Below are positions 1 through 7,885 of a stretch of 32,458 nt of DNA, one piece after another (the stretch's first letter is position 1; every line of letters starts with the position of its first letter). Source of the stretch: Acidovorax sp. A1169 (GTDB taxonomy: Bacteria; Pseudomonadota; Gammaproteobacteria; Burkholderiales; Burkholderiaceae_C); contig NZ_JAUZDX010000034.1 of NCBI RefSeq assembly GCF_030704685.1, forward strand, positions 1-32,458, in the 5' to 3' direction. Below the pieces are notes generated by a model that saw only the letters and a list, made by a program, of their open reading frames with translations, searched no databases and was not told the DNA's origin. Position numbers and translations under genes: made by a program.

Positions 1-55
1 ACCACGCACAGGCACGCCATCACCAAAGCCCCAGCCCGTCGAATGTCCCTCGGCC

Positions 56-73
56 GCCGGGCCGAGACCCGGC
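56..73 (-). other. Small GC-rich hairpin downstream of livM
   Basis: A perfect 6-bp inverted repeat (GCCGGG / CCCGGC) with a 6-base loop lies about 40 bases past the livM stop. No T-run follows it on the minus strand, so it is at best a weak or Rho-assisted 3' end. Nothing else is recognisable in bases 1-110. Confidence 0.25.
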
Positions 74-110
74 CTCCGCCCTCAACAAAGGCATAGGGGC
101 AACAAGAACC

Positions 111-1109
111 TCAGTGCCGCGAACCCGCAGACCGCCGAGCAGCCAGCCAGGCAATGATCTCCCCCATGATCCCGCGCCGGAACAACAACACACAGATCAC
201 AAAAATCAAACCGGTGACCATGGTGACCGACTCACCCAACGTCTTGAACCATTCCACGCTGGTCAGCGCAGCCAGCAAGTTACCGAACTCGCCAATCTTG
301 TTCTCCAGCATCACCACCACAGCCGACCCGATCAGCGGCCCGGACAGCGTCCCGAGCCCGCCCACGAGGGTCATCAGAATCACCTGCCCCGACGCGGTCC
401 AATGCACATCGGACAACGTGGCAAAGCCCAGGACCAGGGTCTTGAGCGAACCCGCCAACCCGGCCAGGGCGGCCGAGAGAACAAAGGCCAGCAGCTTGAA
501 GCGGTGCGTGTCATACCCCAGGGAGATGGCACGCGGCTCGTTCTCCTTGATGCCCTTGAGCACCTGCCCGAACGGCGAGTGGATGGTGCGCACGATGACC
601 AGAAAGGCCAGCACCACGATGACCAGCGCCACGTAGTACATCACCAGATCGCTCTGCAGGCTGATGATGCCGAACAGCTTGCCGCGCGGCACGCCCTGCA
701 GACCGTCCTCACCACCGGTGAACGGGGCCTGCAGGCAAGCGAAGAACAGCATCTGCGCGAGGGCCAGGGTGATCATCGAGAAATAGATGCCCTGGCGGCG
801 GATGGCAAGCCAGCCGAAGAGCAGGCCCAGCAGCGCGCCGCCGGCCGTGCCCAGCAGCAGGCCGATCTCGGGCGTCAGGCCCCAGACCTTGATGGCATGG
901 CCAGCGACGTAGGCCGCGCCACCCAGGAAGGCCGCATGGCCGAAGGACAGCAGGCCGGTGAACCCGAGCAGCAGGTTGAAGGCGGAAGCGAACAGTGCAA
1001 AGCACATGAGCTTCATCACGAAGACAGGGTAGGCCCCCAGGAAGGGCGCGGCGATCAAGGCGAGCAGCAGCAGGCCGTAGCCGATGGGGGCAAGGTTCTT
1101 GAGATTCAT
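111..1109 (-). CDS. livM: Branched-chain amino acid ABC transporter permease LivM
   Basis: This is one of the two inner-membrane permeases of a LivFGHMK-type importer. It pairs with LivH to form the channel for branched-chain amino acids or related small carboxylates. The 332-residue protein is almost wholly hydrophobic, with roughly nine membrane segments. It carries the family features GFTGLLSFGHAAFLGG near residue 50 and a cytoplasmic coupling loop, KGIKENEPRAISLGYD, near residue 185 that contacts the ATPase. It ends with an Arg-rich tail. The ATG lies 15 bases after the livH stop, and the gene is last in the operon. The family call is firm. The substrate is not, because LivM proteins with the same fold also serve urea, amide and aromatic-acid systems. 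Confidence 0.93.
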   Translation of the reverse strand: MNLKNLAPIGYGLLLLALIAAPFLGAYPVFVMKLMCFALFASAFNLLLGFTGLLSFGHAAFLGGAAYVAGHAIKVWGLTPEIGLLLGTAGGALLGLLFGWLAIRRQGIYFSMITLALAQMLFFACLQAPFTGGEDGLQGVPRGKLFGIISLQSDLVMYYVALVIVVLAFLVIVRTIHSPFGQVLKGIKENEPRAISLGYDTHRFKLLAFVLSAALAGLAGSLKTLVLGFATLSDVHWTASGQVILMTLVGGLGTLSGPLIGSAVVVMLENKIGEFGNLLAALTSVEWFKTLGESVTMVTGLIFVICVLLFRRGIMGEIIAWLAARRSAGSRH

Positions 1110-1124
1110 GCGAGCGGCCCCTGC

Positions 1125-2009
1125 TTATTTTTCTTTGCCGAACAGGCCGGCGGGGCGGATGAGGAGAACGATGACCATGATGACGAACACCACGGTGGAA
1201 GAAGCCTCGGGGTAGAACACCTTGGTGAAGCCTTCGATGACGCCCAGGCCCAGCCCGGTCAGAATGGAGCCCATGATGGAGCCCATGCCGCCGATCACCA
1301 CCACGGCGAAGACCACGATGATCAGGTTCTGCCCCATCAGCGGCGTGACCTGGTAGACCGGCGCGGCGAGCACGCCGGCAAATGCGGCCAGGGCAGCGCC
1401 GAAGGCGTAGGTCAGGGTCACCATCACCGGCACGTTGATGCCGAAGGCTTCCACCAGGCGCGGGTTCTCGGTGCCGGCGCGCAGGTAGGCGCCGAGCTTG
1501 GTCTTTTCGATCACGTACCAGGTGGCCAGGCACACGACCACCGAGGCCACCACCACCCAGGCCCGGTAGTTGGGCAGGATCATGAAGCCGAGGTTGGTCG
1601 CGCCTTCGAGCAGCTCGGGCGTGTCATAGCCCAGGCCCGACACGCCGTAGATCGAGCGGAACACCCCTTCGATCAGCAGCGTGAGGCCCAGCGTGAGCAG
1701 CAGCCCGTACAGGTGGTCGAGCTTGTAGATCCAGCGCAGCAAGAGCCGCTCGATCACCACCCCGAACACCCCCACCACCAGCGGCGCCAGCAACAGCATC
1801 CACCAGTAGCCGAGGCCCAGGTAGTTCATGGCCATCCAGGTGATCAGTGCCCCGGTCATGAACAGCGCTCCATGCGCAAAGTTGATGACGTTGAGCAGGC
1901 CGAAGATCACGGCCAGCCCCAGGCTGAGGATTGCATAAAAGGATCCGTTGACCAGCCCCAGAAGGAGCTGGCTCAACAGGCCTGGCAATGAGACACCAAA
2001 GATTTCCAT
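1125..2009 (-). CDS. livH: Branched-chain amino acid ABC transporter permease LivH
   Basis: Second inner-membrane permease of the importer, 294 residues with about eight membrane segments. The N-terminal stretch LLLGLVNGSFYAILSLGLA, followed by INFAHGALFMTGA, is the family hallmark. The loop GTENPRLVEAFGINV near residue 182 is the likely ATPase-coupling region. The length matches typical LivH (about 290-310). It sits 50 bases downstream of the binding-protein gene and 15 bases upstream of livM, so one transcript is expected. Nothing looks truncated or unusual. Confidence 0.93.
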   Translation of the reverse strand: MEIFGVSLPGLLSQLLLGLVNGSFYAILSLGLAVIFGLLNVINFAHGALFMTGALITWMAMNYLGLGYWWMLLLAPLVVGVFGVVIERLLLRWIYKLDHLYGLLLTLGLTLLIEGVFRSIYGVSGLGYDTPELLEGATNLGFMILPNYRAWVVVASVVVCLATWYVIEKTKLGAYLRAGTENPRLVEAFGINVPVMVTLTYAFGAALAAFAGVLAAPVYQVTPLMGQNLIIVVFAVVVIGGMGSIMGSILTGLGLGVIEGFTKVFYPEASSTVVFVIMVIVLLIRPAGLFGKEK

Positions 2010-2059
2010 GGGCGAAGGCGGCAGGAGGTGCGAAGTGGATCAGGTCAGTGGACGGGGGC

Positions 2060-3256
2060 TTACTTCCAGAGCGGGCACTTGCTCTCGGCCTTGGTGGTGA
2101 ACACCGTGTCGCCGGGCAGCTTCTTGACCAGCTTGTAGTAGTCCCATGGCTTGGTGGATTCCGAAGGCTTCTTGACTTCCATCAGGTACATGTCGTGCAC
2201 GTAGCGGCCATCGGCACGCAACTGGCCCGAACCGAAGAAGTCGTTCATCTTCATGCCGCGCCAGGTGGCCATGACCTTGTCGGCATCGATGCTCTTGGCG
2301 GCTTCCACGGCCTTGAGGTAGTTCATCGTGGCCGAGTAGTCGGCGGCCTGGATTTCGGTCGGCATGCGCTTGGTCTTCTCGAAGAAGCGGGCCGCGAACT
2401 TGCGCGTGTCGTCGTTCAGGTCCCAGTACCAGCTGGTGGTGAACTGCAGGCCTTCGGTGTTGCGCAGGCCCAGGCTGTGCACGTCGCTGATGAAGATCAG
2501 CAGGCCAGCGAGCTTCATGGTCTTGCCGATGCCGAATTCCTTGGCGGCCTTGATGGCGTTGATGGTGTCGCCGCCGGCGTTGGCCAGGCCCAGGATCTGG
2601 GCCTTGGAGTTCTGCGCCTGCAGCAGGAAGGAGGAGAAGTCCGACGCATTGAGCGGGTGGCGCACGGCACCCACCACGTTGCCGCCCTTGGCCTTGACCA
2701 CGGTGGTGGTGTCGGCTTCGAGCGCGTGGCCGAAGGCGTAGTCGGCGGTCAGAAAGTACCAGCTCTTGCCGCCGGTATCGACGATGGCCGAGCCCGTGCC
2801 CTTGGCCAGCGCCACGGTGTCATAGGCATAGTGCACGGTGTAGGGCGAGCACTGCTCGTTGGTCAGCGCCGAGCTGGCCGCGCCGTTGTTGATGTAGACG
2901 CGCTTCTTCTCGGACGCCACCTTGGCCGTGGCCAGGGCCGTGCCGGAGTTGGTGCCGCCGAAGATCATCGTCAGGCCCTGGGTGTCGATCCACTCGCGCG
3001 CCTTGGAGGCGGCGATGTCGGCCTTGTTCTGGTGGTCGGCGCTCATCAGCTCGATGGGCATGCCCAGCACCTTGCCGCCGAAGTCGTCGATGGCCATCTG
3101 GATGGCCAGCGCGCCATTCTTGCCTTCCACGTCCGCGTACAGGCTGGACATGTCGGTGATGAAACCGATCTTGACCTTGTCCTGCGCGTGTGCGGCCGAC
3201 GTCGCAAGACCTGCTGCGCCGAGCATCAAGGCCAGCACTTTGAGTTGGTTCTTCAT
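2060..3256 (-). CDS. livK: ABC transporter substrate-binding protein (LivK/Peripla_BP_6 type)
   Basis: Periplasmic binding protein of the importer, which captures the ligand and delivers it to LivHM. The 398-residue precursor has a classic signal peptide: Lys near the N terminus, a hydrophobic core, and AHA followed by QDK, predicting cleavage after about residue 24. There is no lipobox Cys, so it should be soluble. The mature part begins VKIGFITDMSS and continues with a type I periplasmic fold (FGGTNSGTALA, DYAFGHALEADT). The ATG is supported by AGGAG about nine bases upstream. The gene lies between livF and livH. This subfamily ('ABC transporter substrate-binding protein') is often expanded in Comamonadaceae with varied ligands, so leucine/isoleucine/valine specificity is only inferred. 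Confidence 0.88.
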   Translation of the reverse strand: MKNQLKVLALMLGAAGLATSAAHAQDKVKIGFITDMSSLYADVEGKNGALAIQMAIDDFGGKVLGMPIELMSADHQNKADIAASKAREWIDTQGLTMIFGGTNSGTALATAKVASEKKRVYINNGAASSALTNEQCSPYTVHYAYDTVALAKGTGSAIVDTGGKSWYFLTADYAFGHALEADTTTVVKAKGGNVVGAVRHPLNASDFSSFLLQAQNSKAQILGLANAGGDTINAIKAAKEFGIGKTMKLAGLLIFISDVHSLGLRNTEGLQFTTSWYWDLNDDTRKFAARFFEKTKRMPTEIQAADYSATMNYLKAVEAAKSIDADKVMATWRGMKMNDFFGSGQLRADGRYVHDMYLMEVKKPSESTKPWDYYKLVKKLPGDTVFTTKAESKCPLWK

Positions 3257-3322
3257 GGTTTTGTCTCCTGTGGGTGGGTGGTGGTGAAGAGGATGGGAGC
3301 GGGTGCTGCTGCTGCCGTCGGG

Positions 3323-4036
3323 TCAGACGCCCAGCAGCTCGGTGAGCACCGGCATCTTGGCTTCGAGCTCGGCAGCGCCGAACTTCTCGACGATGCGGCC
3401 ATGCTCCATGACGTAGAAACGGTCGGCCAGCGGCGCGGCAAAGCGGAAGTTCTGCTCCACCATGACCACCGTGTAGCCCTTCTCGCGCAGCATGGTGATC
3501 ATGCGGGCCAGGGCCTGCACGATCACGGGCGCCAGGCCTTCGGAGATCTCGTCGAGCAGCAGCAGCTTGGCGCCGGTGCGCAGGATGCGGGCCACGGCCA
3601 GCATCTGCTGCTCGCCGCCCGACAGGCGCGTGCCCTGGCTGTTCTTGCGCTCGGCCAGGTTGGGGAACATGGCATAGATCTCCTGCACCGACATGCCGGG
3701 CGTGCCGGTCTTGAGCTGCGGGGGCAGCAGCAGGTTCTCCTCGCACGAGAGGCTGGAGAAGATGCCACGCTCTTCCGGGCAGTAGCCCACGCCCAGGTGG
3801 GCGATGCGGTGCGTGGCCATGTTCACGGTTTCCACGCCATGGATCTTGACGGAGCCCTTGCGAGCGCCCGTGAGGCCCATGATGGCGCGCATGGTGGTGG
3901 TGCGGCCGGCGCCATTGCGGCCCAGCAGGGTCACGACTTCGCCGGGCTGCACGACGATGTCCACGCCGTGCAGCACGTGCGATTCGCCGTACCAGGCTTC
4001 GAGGCCCTTGATTTCGAGTGCGGGGGTGCCAGCCAT
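3323..4036 (-). CDS. livF: ABC transporter ATP-binding protein LivF
   Basis: One of two ATPases that power the importer. The protein has 237 residues, the usual LivF length. Visible motifs are Walker A GRNGAGRTT (residues 39-47), signature LSGGEQQ (138-144), Walker B LLLLDE (158-163) and the switch region VMVEQN, where Gln in place of His is normal for LivF. The oddity is Arg45: the Walker A lysine that contacts the ATP phosphates is replaced by arginine (codon CGC at 3904-3902). The start ATG overlaps the livG stop by one base (TGATG), which suggests translational coupling. Family assignment is secure. Whether this subunit hydrolyses ATP at a normal rate is open. Confidence 0.92.
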   Translation of the reverse strand: MAGTPALEIKGLEAWYGESHVLHGVDIVVQPGEVVTLLGRNGAGRTTTMRAIMGLTGARKGSVKIHGVETVNMATHRIAHLGVGYCPEERGIFSSLSCEENLLLPPQLKTGTPGMSVQEIYAMFPNLAERKNSQGTRLSGGEQQMLAVARILRTGAKLLLLDEISEGLAPVIVQALARMITMLREKGYTVVMVEQNFRFAAPLADRFYVMEHGRIVEKFGAAELEAKMPVLTELLGV

Positions 4037-4806
4037 CAGTGGGCTCCCTGCAGTTGGCCGTCGGTGGTGCCCATGTAGGCTTCCATCACCTGGGGGTTGC
4101 TGGAGACCTCGGCATACGGCCCTTCGGCCAGCACGGCGCCGCGCTGCAGCACGGTGATGCGGTCGGCAATGGTGGAGACGACCTTCATGTTGTGCTCCAC
4201 CATGAGGATGGTGCGGCCGGCCGAGACCTTCTTGATGAGCTGGGTGACGCGGTCCACGTCTTCGTGGCCCATGCCCTGGGTGGGCTCGTCGAGCAGCATC
4301 AGTTCGGGCTCCATGGCCAGCGTGGTGGCGATCTCCAGCGCACGCTTGCGGCCGTAGGGCAGGTTCACGGTGACTTCGTCGGCAATGTCGGCCAGGCCGA
4401 CCTCGGTCAGCAGCTGCATGGCCCGGTCGTCGAGCTGGTGCAGGCTGCGCTCGCTGCGCCAGAAGTGGAAGGATGTGCCGAGCTTGCGCTGCAGGCCCAG
4501 GCGCACGTTCTCCATCAGTGTGAGGTGCGGGAACACGGCCGATATCTGGAACGAGCGGATGACACCGCGCCGGGCGATCTGCGCGGGCTGCTCGCGCGTG
4601 ATGTCATGGCCGTTGAAGCGGATGACGCCCGACGTGGGTTCCAGGAACTTGGTCAGCAGGTTGAAGCACGTGGTCTTGCCTGCGCCATTGGGGCCGATCA
4701 GCGCATGGATGGAACCCCGGCGCACGGCCAGGTTCACATCGCTGACTGCGGTGAAGCCCTTGAACTCTTTGGTCAGGCTGGTGGTTTCGAGGATGACGTC
4801 GCTCAT
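4036..4806 (-). CDS. livG: ABC transporter ATP-binding protein LivG
   Basis: First gene of the liv operon and the second ATPase of the importer, 256 residues. The Walker A motif is canonical (GPNGAGKTT, residues 38-46). The signature is the divergent NLPYGRKRALEIA typical of LivG. Walker B is MLLLDEPTQG near residue 170, and the switch histidine lies in LMVEHNM near residue 205. Its complete motifs contrast with LivF, so in the heterodimer at least one nucleotide site should bind ATP normally. It is preceded by a 385-base intergenic region with a candidate promoter and dyad sequences. Confidence 0.93.
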   Translation of the reverse strand: MSDVILETTSLTKEFKGFTAVSDVNLAVRRGSIHALIGPNGAGKTTCFNLLTKFLEPTSGVIRFNGHDITREQPAQIARRGVIRSFQISAVFPHLTLMENVRLGLQRKLGTSFHFWRSERSLHQLDDRAMQLLTEVGLADIADEVTVNLPYGRKRALEIATTLAMEPELMLLDEPTQGMGHEDVDRVTQLIKKVSAGRTILMVEHNMKVVSTIADRITVLQRGAVLAEGPYAEVSSNPQVMEAYMGTTDGQLQGAH

Positions 4807-4844
4807 TGCGCCTTGGCTGCTCCGTTGTGTGCAGGGTGGAAGAG

Positions 4845-4890
4845 CCTTGCAACAAGGTCTCCATGCATGCTTATTTGTTGCAACGCATGG
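4845..4890 (-). promoter_or_regulatory. Two adjacent dyads in the liv leader (possible operator)
   Basis: CCTTG-CAA-CAAGG (4845-4857) lies just before a 30-base dyad with arms CCATGC (4861-4866) and GCATGG (4885-4890) that encloses a perfect GTTGCAAC palindrome (4877-4884). All fall between the candidate promoter and the livG start, 39 to 84 bases before the ATG. Such symmetry fits a repressor site or a leader hairpin. The regulator is unknown. Confidence 0.35.
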
Positions 4891-4932
4891 TATGCGGCTG
4901 AGCCCATGCGCAGATACTGGGACTAATGCCTA

Positions 4933-4960
4933 TGTATAAACGCCTAGGTGACAGTGCGAA
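4933..4960 (-). promoter_or_regulatory. Candidate sigma-70 promoter of the liv operon
   Basis: On the minus strand TTCGCA (4960-4955) and TATACA (4938-4933) are separated by 16 bases. Each matches four of six consensus positions. Initiation near 4926 would give a leader of about 120 bases. Two near-identical 11-base direct repeats (4925-4935 and 4939-4949) overlap the -10 box and the spacer, which supports regulation at this place. Confidence 0.35.
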
Positions 4961-5179
4961 GCGGCGCGCGGCGCGCCCAGGGCATGCGCGTATACCCGAA
5001 TGCCGCCTCTGGAACATGGCTCGCCAATCCGGTTTCCGCACCTTGGGCCGCCACTGCCGCATGGCCGCTGGAGTGCTGACTTTTTACTGACTGGTGGGGG
5101 GTCGTGGGCCCGTCGGGACATGTATCCACCCGCACAGGTTGGCAACGGCCCCATCGGCGCACGCAATCGCCCGGCCCCC

Positions 5180-5185
5180 TACACT
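5180..5185 (+). promoter_or_regulatory. Possible -10 box for a near-leaderless exporter mRNA
   Basis: TACACT sits 12 bases before the chosen ATG at 5192, so transcription would begin at or next to the start codon. No Shine-Dalgarno sequence precedes that ATG, which fits a leaderless message. No convincing -35 box is visible. Confidence 0.25.
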
Positions 5186-5191
5186 GCGCGC

Positions 5192-7006
5192 ATGGCATCT
5201 CCCTCCACATCCCCAGCCCGCGGTGCGCCGCGCTCCCTGAGCGGCCTGCTGCCGTTCCTGCGTCCGTACAGCGGGCGCATCGCCCTCTCGGGCGTCTTTC
5301 TGGTGCTGGCGGCGCTGGCCACGCTGGCGTTTCCCATCGCGCTGCGCACGCTCGTCGATGGTGGCCTGGTCCATGCCGACAAGGGCGAGCAGGCCATGGC
5401 GCTGCGCGACCACTTCGAGGCGCTGTTCGCCGTGGCCATTGCGCTCGGCGTGTTTTCGGCCGGGCGCTTCTACATGGTGAGCTGGCTGGGCGAGCGCGTG
5501 ACGGCCGACCTGCGCAATGCGGTGTATGGTCATGTGCTGCAGCAGAGCCCGCAGTTCTTCGAAACCACGCAGACCGGCGAGGTGCTCTCGCGCCTGACGG
5601 CCGACACCACGCTGGTGCAGACGGTGGTGGGCTCGTCCCTGTCCATGGGGCTGCGCAACGCGGTGATGGGCATAGGCGCGCTGGCCATGCTGGTGTGGAC
5701 CAACCCCTATGTGATGTCGTGGGTACTGCTGGCCATCGTGCTGGTGGTGGTGCCCACCATGTGGATCGGGCGGCGCGTACGGCGTCTCTCGCGCGACAGC
5801 CAGGACCGCGTGGCCGATTCGAGTGCCATCGCGGCCGAGGTGCTCAACGCCATCCCCGTGGTGCAGAGCTACACGGCCGAGCCGCGCGAGGCGCAGCGCT
5901 TCACGCAGGCCAACGAAAACGCCTTCCACGTGGCCGTGCGCCGCACCCTGGCGCGCGCGGTGCTGGTGGCCTTCATCATCATCGCCAACGCCGCCCTTCT
6001 GCTGTGGGGCCTGTACCAGGGCACGCAGGCGGTGCTGGCCGGCCAGATGACGGCCGGGCACCTGGGGCAGACCGTCGTCTACGTGGTCCTGCTGGCAGGC
6101 TCCGTGGCCGTGCTGGGCGAGGTGTATGGCGACCTGTTGCGCGCCGCGGGCGCCACCGAACGGCTGATGGAACTGCTGGGCAGCCGCTCCCCCGTGGCCG
6201 AGCCTGCCGCGCCCGTGGCCCTGCCCGGTACCGGCAGGGGCCTGGCCGTGGACTTCGACCAGGTGGACTTCCACTACCCCTCGCGCCCGGACCAGCCGGC
6301 CCTGCACGACTTCAACCTGCAATTGGCTGCGGGCGAGACCGTGGCCCTGGTGGGCGCCAGCGGTGCGGGCAAGACCACGGTGTTCCAGTTGCTGCAGCGC
6401 TTTTATGACGTGGATGCTGAGCATGGCCGCCAGCTGCGGGGCGCCATCCGGCTGAACGGCACGGACATCCGCTCCATGTCGCTGACCGAGCTGCGATCGC
6501 ATGTGGGCGTGGTGCCGCAGGATGCGGTGATCTTCTCGTCATCGGCGATGGAGAACATCCGCTACGGGCGCCCAAACGCCACCGACGAGGAAGTGATGGC
6601 CGCCGCACGCTCGGCATTCGCCCATGACTTCCTGATGGCATTGCCCGAGGGCTATGGCACCTTCCTGGGCGAGCGCGGCGTGCGCCTCTCAGGCGGGCAA
6701 CGCCAGCGCATCGCCATCGCCCGCGCCATGCTCAAGAACCCGCCGCTGCTGCTGCTCGACGAGGCCACCAGCGCCCTGGACGCAGAAAGCGAGCGCATGG
6801 TTCAGGCCGCCCTGGACACCGCCATGCAGCGCCACACCGGCCAGCGCACCACGCTCGTGATCGCCCACCGCCTGGCCACCGTGCAGAACGCCGACCGCAT
6901 CGTGGTGCTGGAGCATGGCCGCATCGTGGAGCAAGGCACGCATGCCGGCCTGCTGGCCGTCAATGGCATCTACGCGCGGCTGGCGGCGCTGCAGTTCACG
7001 GCCTGA
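5192..7006 (+). CDS. MsbA-related ABC transporter, fused permease/ATPase half-transporter
   Basis: A 604-residue ABC exporter half-molecule that should act as a homodimer in the inner membrane. The N-terminal transmembrane domain covers about residues 18-325 with six expected helices. The ATPase domain covers about 350-600: Walker A GASGAGKT (388-395), Q-loop Gln443, signature LSGGQ (499-503), Walker B LLLLDE and switch His559. The reading frame is open from 5000, but ATG 5192 begins the protein at a natural family N terminus (SLSGLLPFLRPYSG follows), whereas the extra upstream 64 residues look like translated intergenic DNA. It resembles the MsbA-related family rather than MsbA itself. The cargo (lipid, drug or peptide) cannot be read from the sequence. 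It is monocistronic and convergent with the DUF1178 gene. Confidence 0.88.
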   Translation: MASPSTSPARGAPRSLSGLLPFLRPYSGRIALSGVFLVLAALATLAFPIALRTLVDGGLVHADKGEQAMALRDHFEALFAVAIALGVFSAGRFYMVSWLGERVTADLRNAVYGHVLQQSPQFFETTQTGEVLSRLTADTTLVQTVVGSSLSMGLRNAVMGIGALAMLVWTNPYVMSWVLLAIVLVVVPTMWIGRRVRRLSRDSQDRVADSSAIAAEVLNAIPVVQSYTAEPREAQRFTQANENAFHVAVRRTLARAVLVAFIIIANAALLLWGLYQGTQAVLAGQMTAGHLGQTVVYVVLLAGSVAVLGEVYGDLLRAAGATERLMELLGSRSPVAEPAAPVALPGTGRGLAVDFDQVDFHYPSRPDQPALHDFNLQLAAGETVALVGASGAGKTTVFQLLQRFYDVDAEHGRQLRGAIRLNGTDIRSMSLTELRSHVGVVPQDAVIFSSSAMENIRYGRPNATDEEVMAAARSAFAHDFLMALPEGYGTFLGERGVRLSGGQRQRIAIARAMLKNPPLLLLDEATSALDAESERMVQAALDTAMQRHTGQRTTLVIAHRLATVQNADRIVVLEHGRIVEQGTHAGLLAVNGIYARLAALQFTA

Positions 7007-7048
7007 GCAGAGGCCAACGTAGTCCCCCTGCCCTGCCCACGCGCAAAT

Positions 7049-7513
7049 TCAGTGCAGGGTTTCCTTGGCCGCCGCCGGCAAGGGCAGCGGCAGCACGGCA
7101 ATGCCTTCATCGAGCAGTTGGGCGGCCTCGTCGGGCGTGGCCTGGCCACGGATGGCGCGCTCCTCGGTCTCGCCGTGGTGCATGCGGCGGGCCTCGTCGG
7201 CGAAGCGGTTGCCCACATCCTCGGTGTTGGCGGCGATCTTGCGCGCCAGCTCCAGCCAGGCGGCCTGCAGGGCCGGGGGCAAGGCCACGGACTCCTGACC
7301 GCCAGGGGCTGCCGCCGGCTTGGCCGATGGCACGGCCGGCGGCTTGGCGCCCAGGTTCAGGCGCGGCGCACTCAGGCGCTTGGAGATGCTGGAATCGCCG
7401 CACCAGGGGCATTGCACGAGGCCGCGCTGGTTCTGGCTCTGGAAATCGTCCTCCGATGCAAACCAGCCTTCGAAGACATGGCCCTCGTGGCAGTGCAGGT
7501 CGAGCACTTTCAT
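7049..7513 (-). CDS. DUF1178 family protein (small zinc-ribbon-like)
   Basis: A 154-residue cytoplasmic protein of unknown function. The N terminus MKVLDLHCHEGHVFEGWF, with a later CPWC pair (Cys8, His12, Cys35, Cys38), looks like a zinc-binding ribbon. A Pro/Ala linker (about 58-75) leads to a helical C-terminal half with DVGNRFADEARRMHHGE, a conserved family block. It is the last gene of the nuo-containing cluster, 45 bases after the DUF2818 gene, and I recall the family often sitting there in Burkholderiales. No enzymatic motif is visible. A role as a complex I accessory or metal-handling protein is speculation from position alone. Confidence 0.8.
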   Translation of the reverse strand: MKVLDLHCHEGHVFEGWFASEDDFQSQNQRGLVQCPWCGDSSISKRLSAPRLNLGAKPPAVPSAKPAAAPGGQESVALPPALQAAWLELARKIAANTEDVGNRFADEARRMHHGETEERAIRGQATPDEAAQLLDEGIAVLPLPLPAAAKETLH

Positions 7514-7558
7514 GGTCGAGGAGGCGCGTGAGGAAAAAGAAAGGACTACGACCCCTGC

Positions 7559-7864
7559 CTAGCCGTGGCGGCGCAGCAGGTAGCGGTAGACGAAGCCGGG
7601 GAAGGCCAGCGTGAGGAACATGGTGCCGGTGATGGCGTAGAACTCCCAGCCCTGGGGCGCGATCTGCCCCGCCCGGCGCTCCAGCAGCAGCGCCAGGCCA
7701 CCCACCAGAAAATACGCCAGCACGAGTTCTGCGATGCGCACGGGCAGGCCCTTCTTGGGCTGCGCCACCGGCCCCACCACCAGCCAGCGCTGGTTGACAA
7801 AGGGCAGGTTGGCGGCGATGAGGGCCGCCACGATCACCAGCCAGACGGAACCGGTCAGGGACAC
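7559..7864 (-). CDS. DUF2818 family small membrane protein
   Basis: A 101-residue hydrophobic protein with three predicted membrane helices at about residues 5-22, 44-62 and 76-95. Between the first two is a short basic loop (PKKGLPVR), and the C terminus is basic (RYLLRRHG). It starts 21 bases downstream of nuoN and is surely co-transcribed with it. I recognise it as the DUF2818 family, which travels with nuoN in betaproteobacteria. It is not a standard complex I subunit. The location suggests an accessory or assembly role for the membrane arm, which is untested as far as I know. Confidence 0.8.
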   Translation of the reverse strand: MSLTGSVWLVIVAALIAANLPFVNQRWLVVGPVAQPKKGLPVRIAELVLAYFLVGGLALLLERRAGQIAPQGWEFYAITGTMFLTLAFPGFVYRYLLRRHG

Positions 7865-7885
7865 GGGTTCGCTCCGGCCGGTCGG

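Larger units (their letters stand above)
4807..5191. other. Divergent intergenic region livG / ABC exporter
   Basis: No credible gene lies in these 385 bases. The livG-proximal half holds the dyads and the candidate liv promoter listed separately. The part from about 4961 to 5170 is GC-rich and I see no clear signal in it. The end next to the exporter carries a TACACT box at 5180-5185. Confidence 0.6.

Noticed and set aside
114..1991. A 625-codon open frame on the plus strand opposite livM and livH
   Set aside because: It is a Gln/His/Asp-rich antisense shadow of two membrane permeases.
5000..5191. An N-terminal extension of the ABC exporter from ATG 5000
   Set aside because: The 64 extra residues have no family match that I recognise and no ribosome-binding site; the family N terminus begins after ATG 5192.
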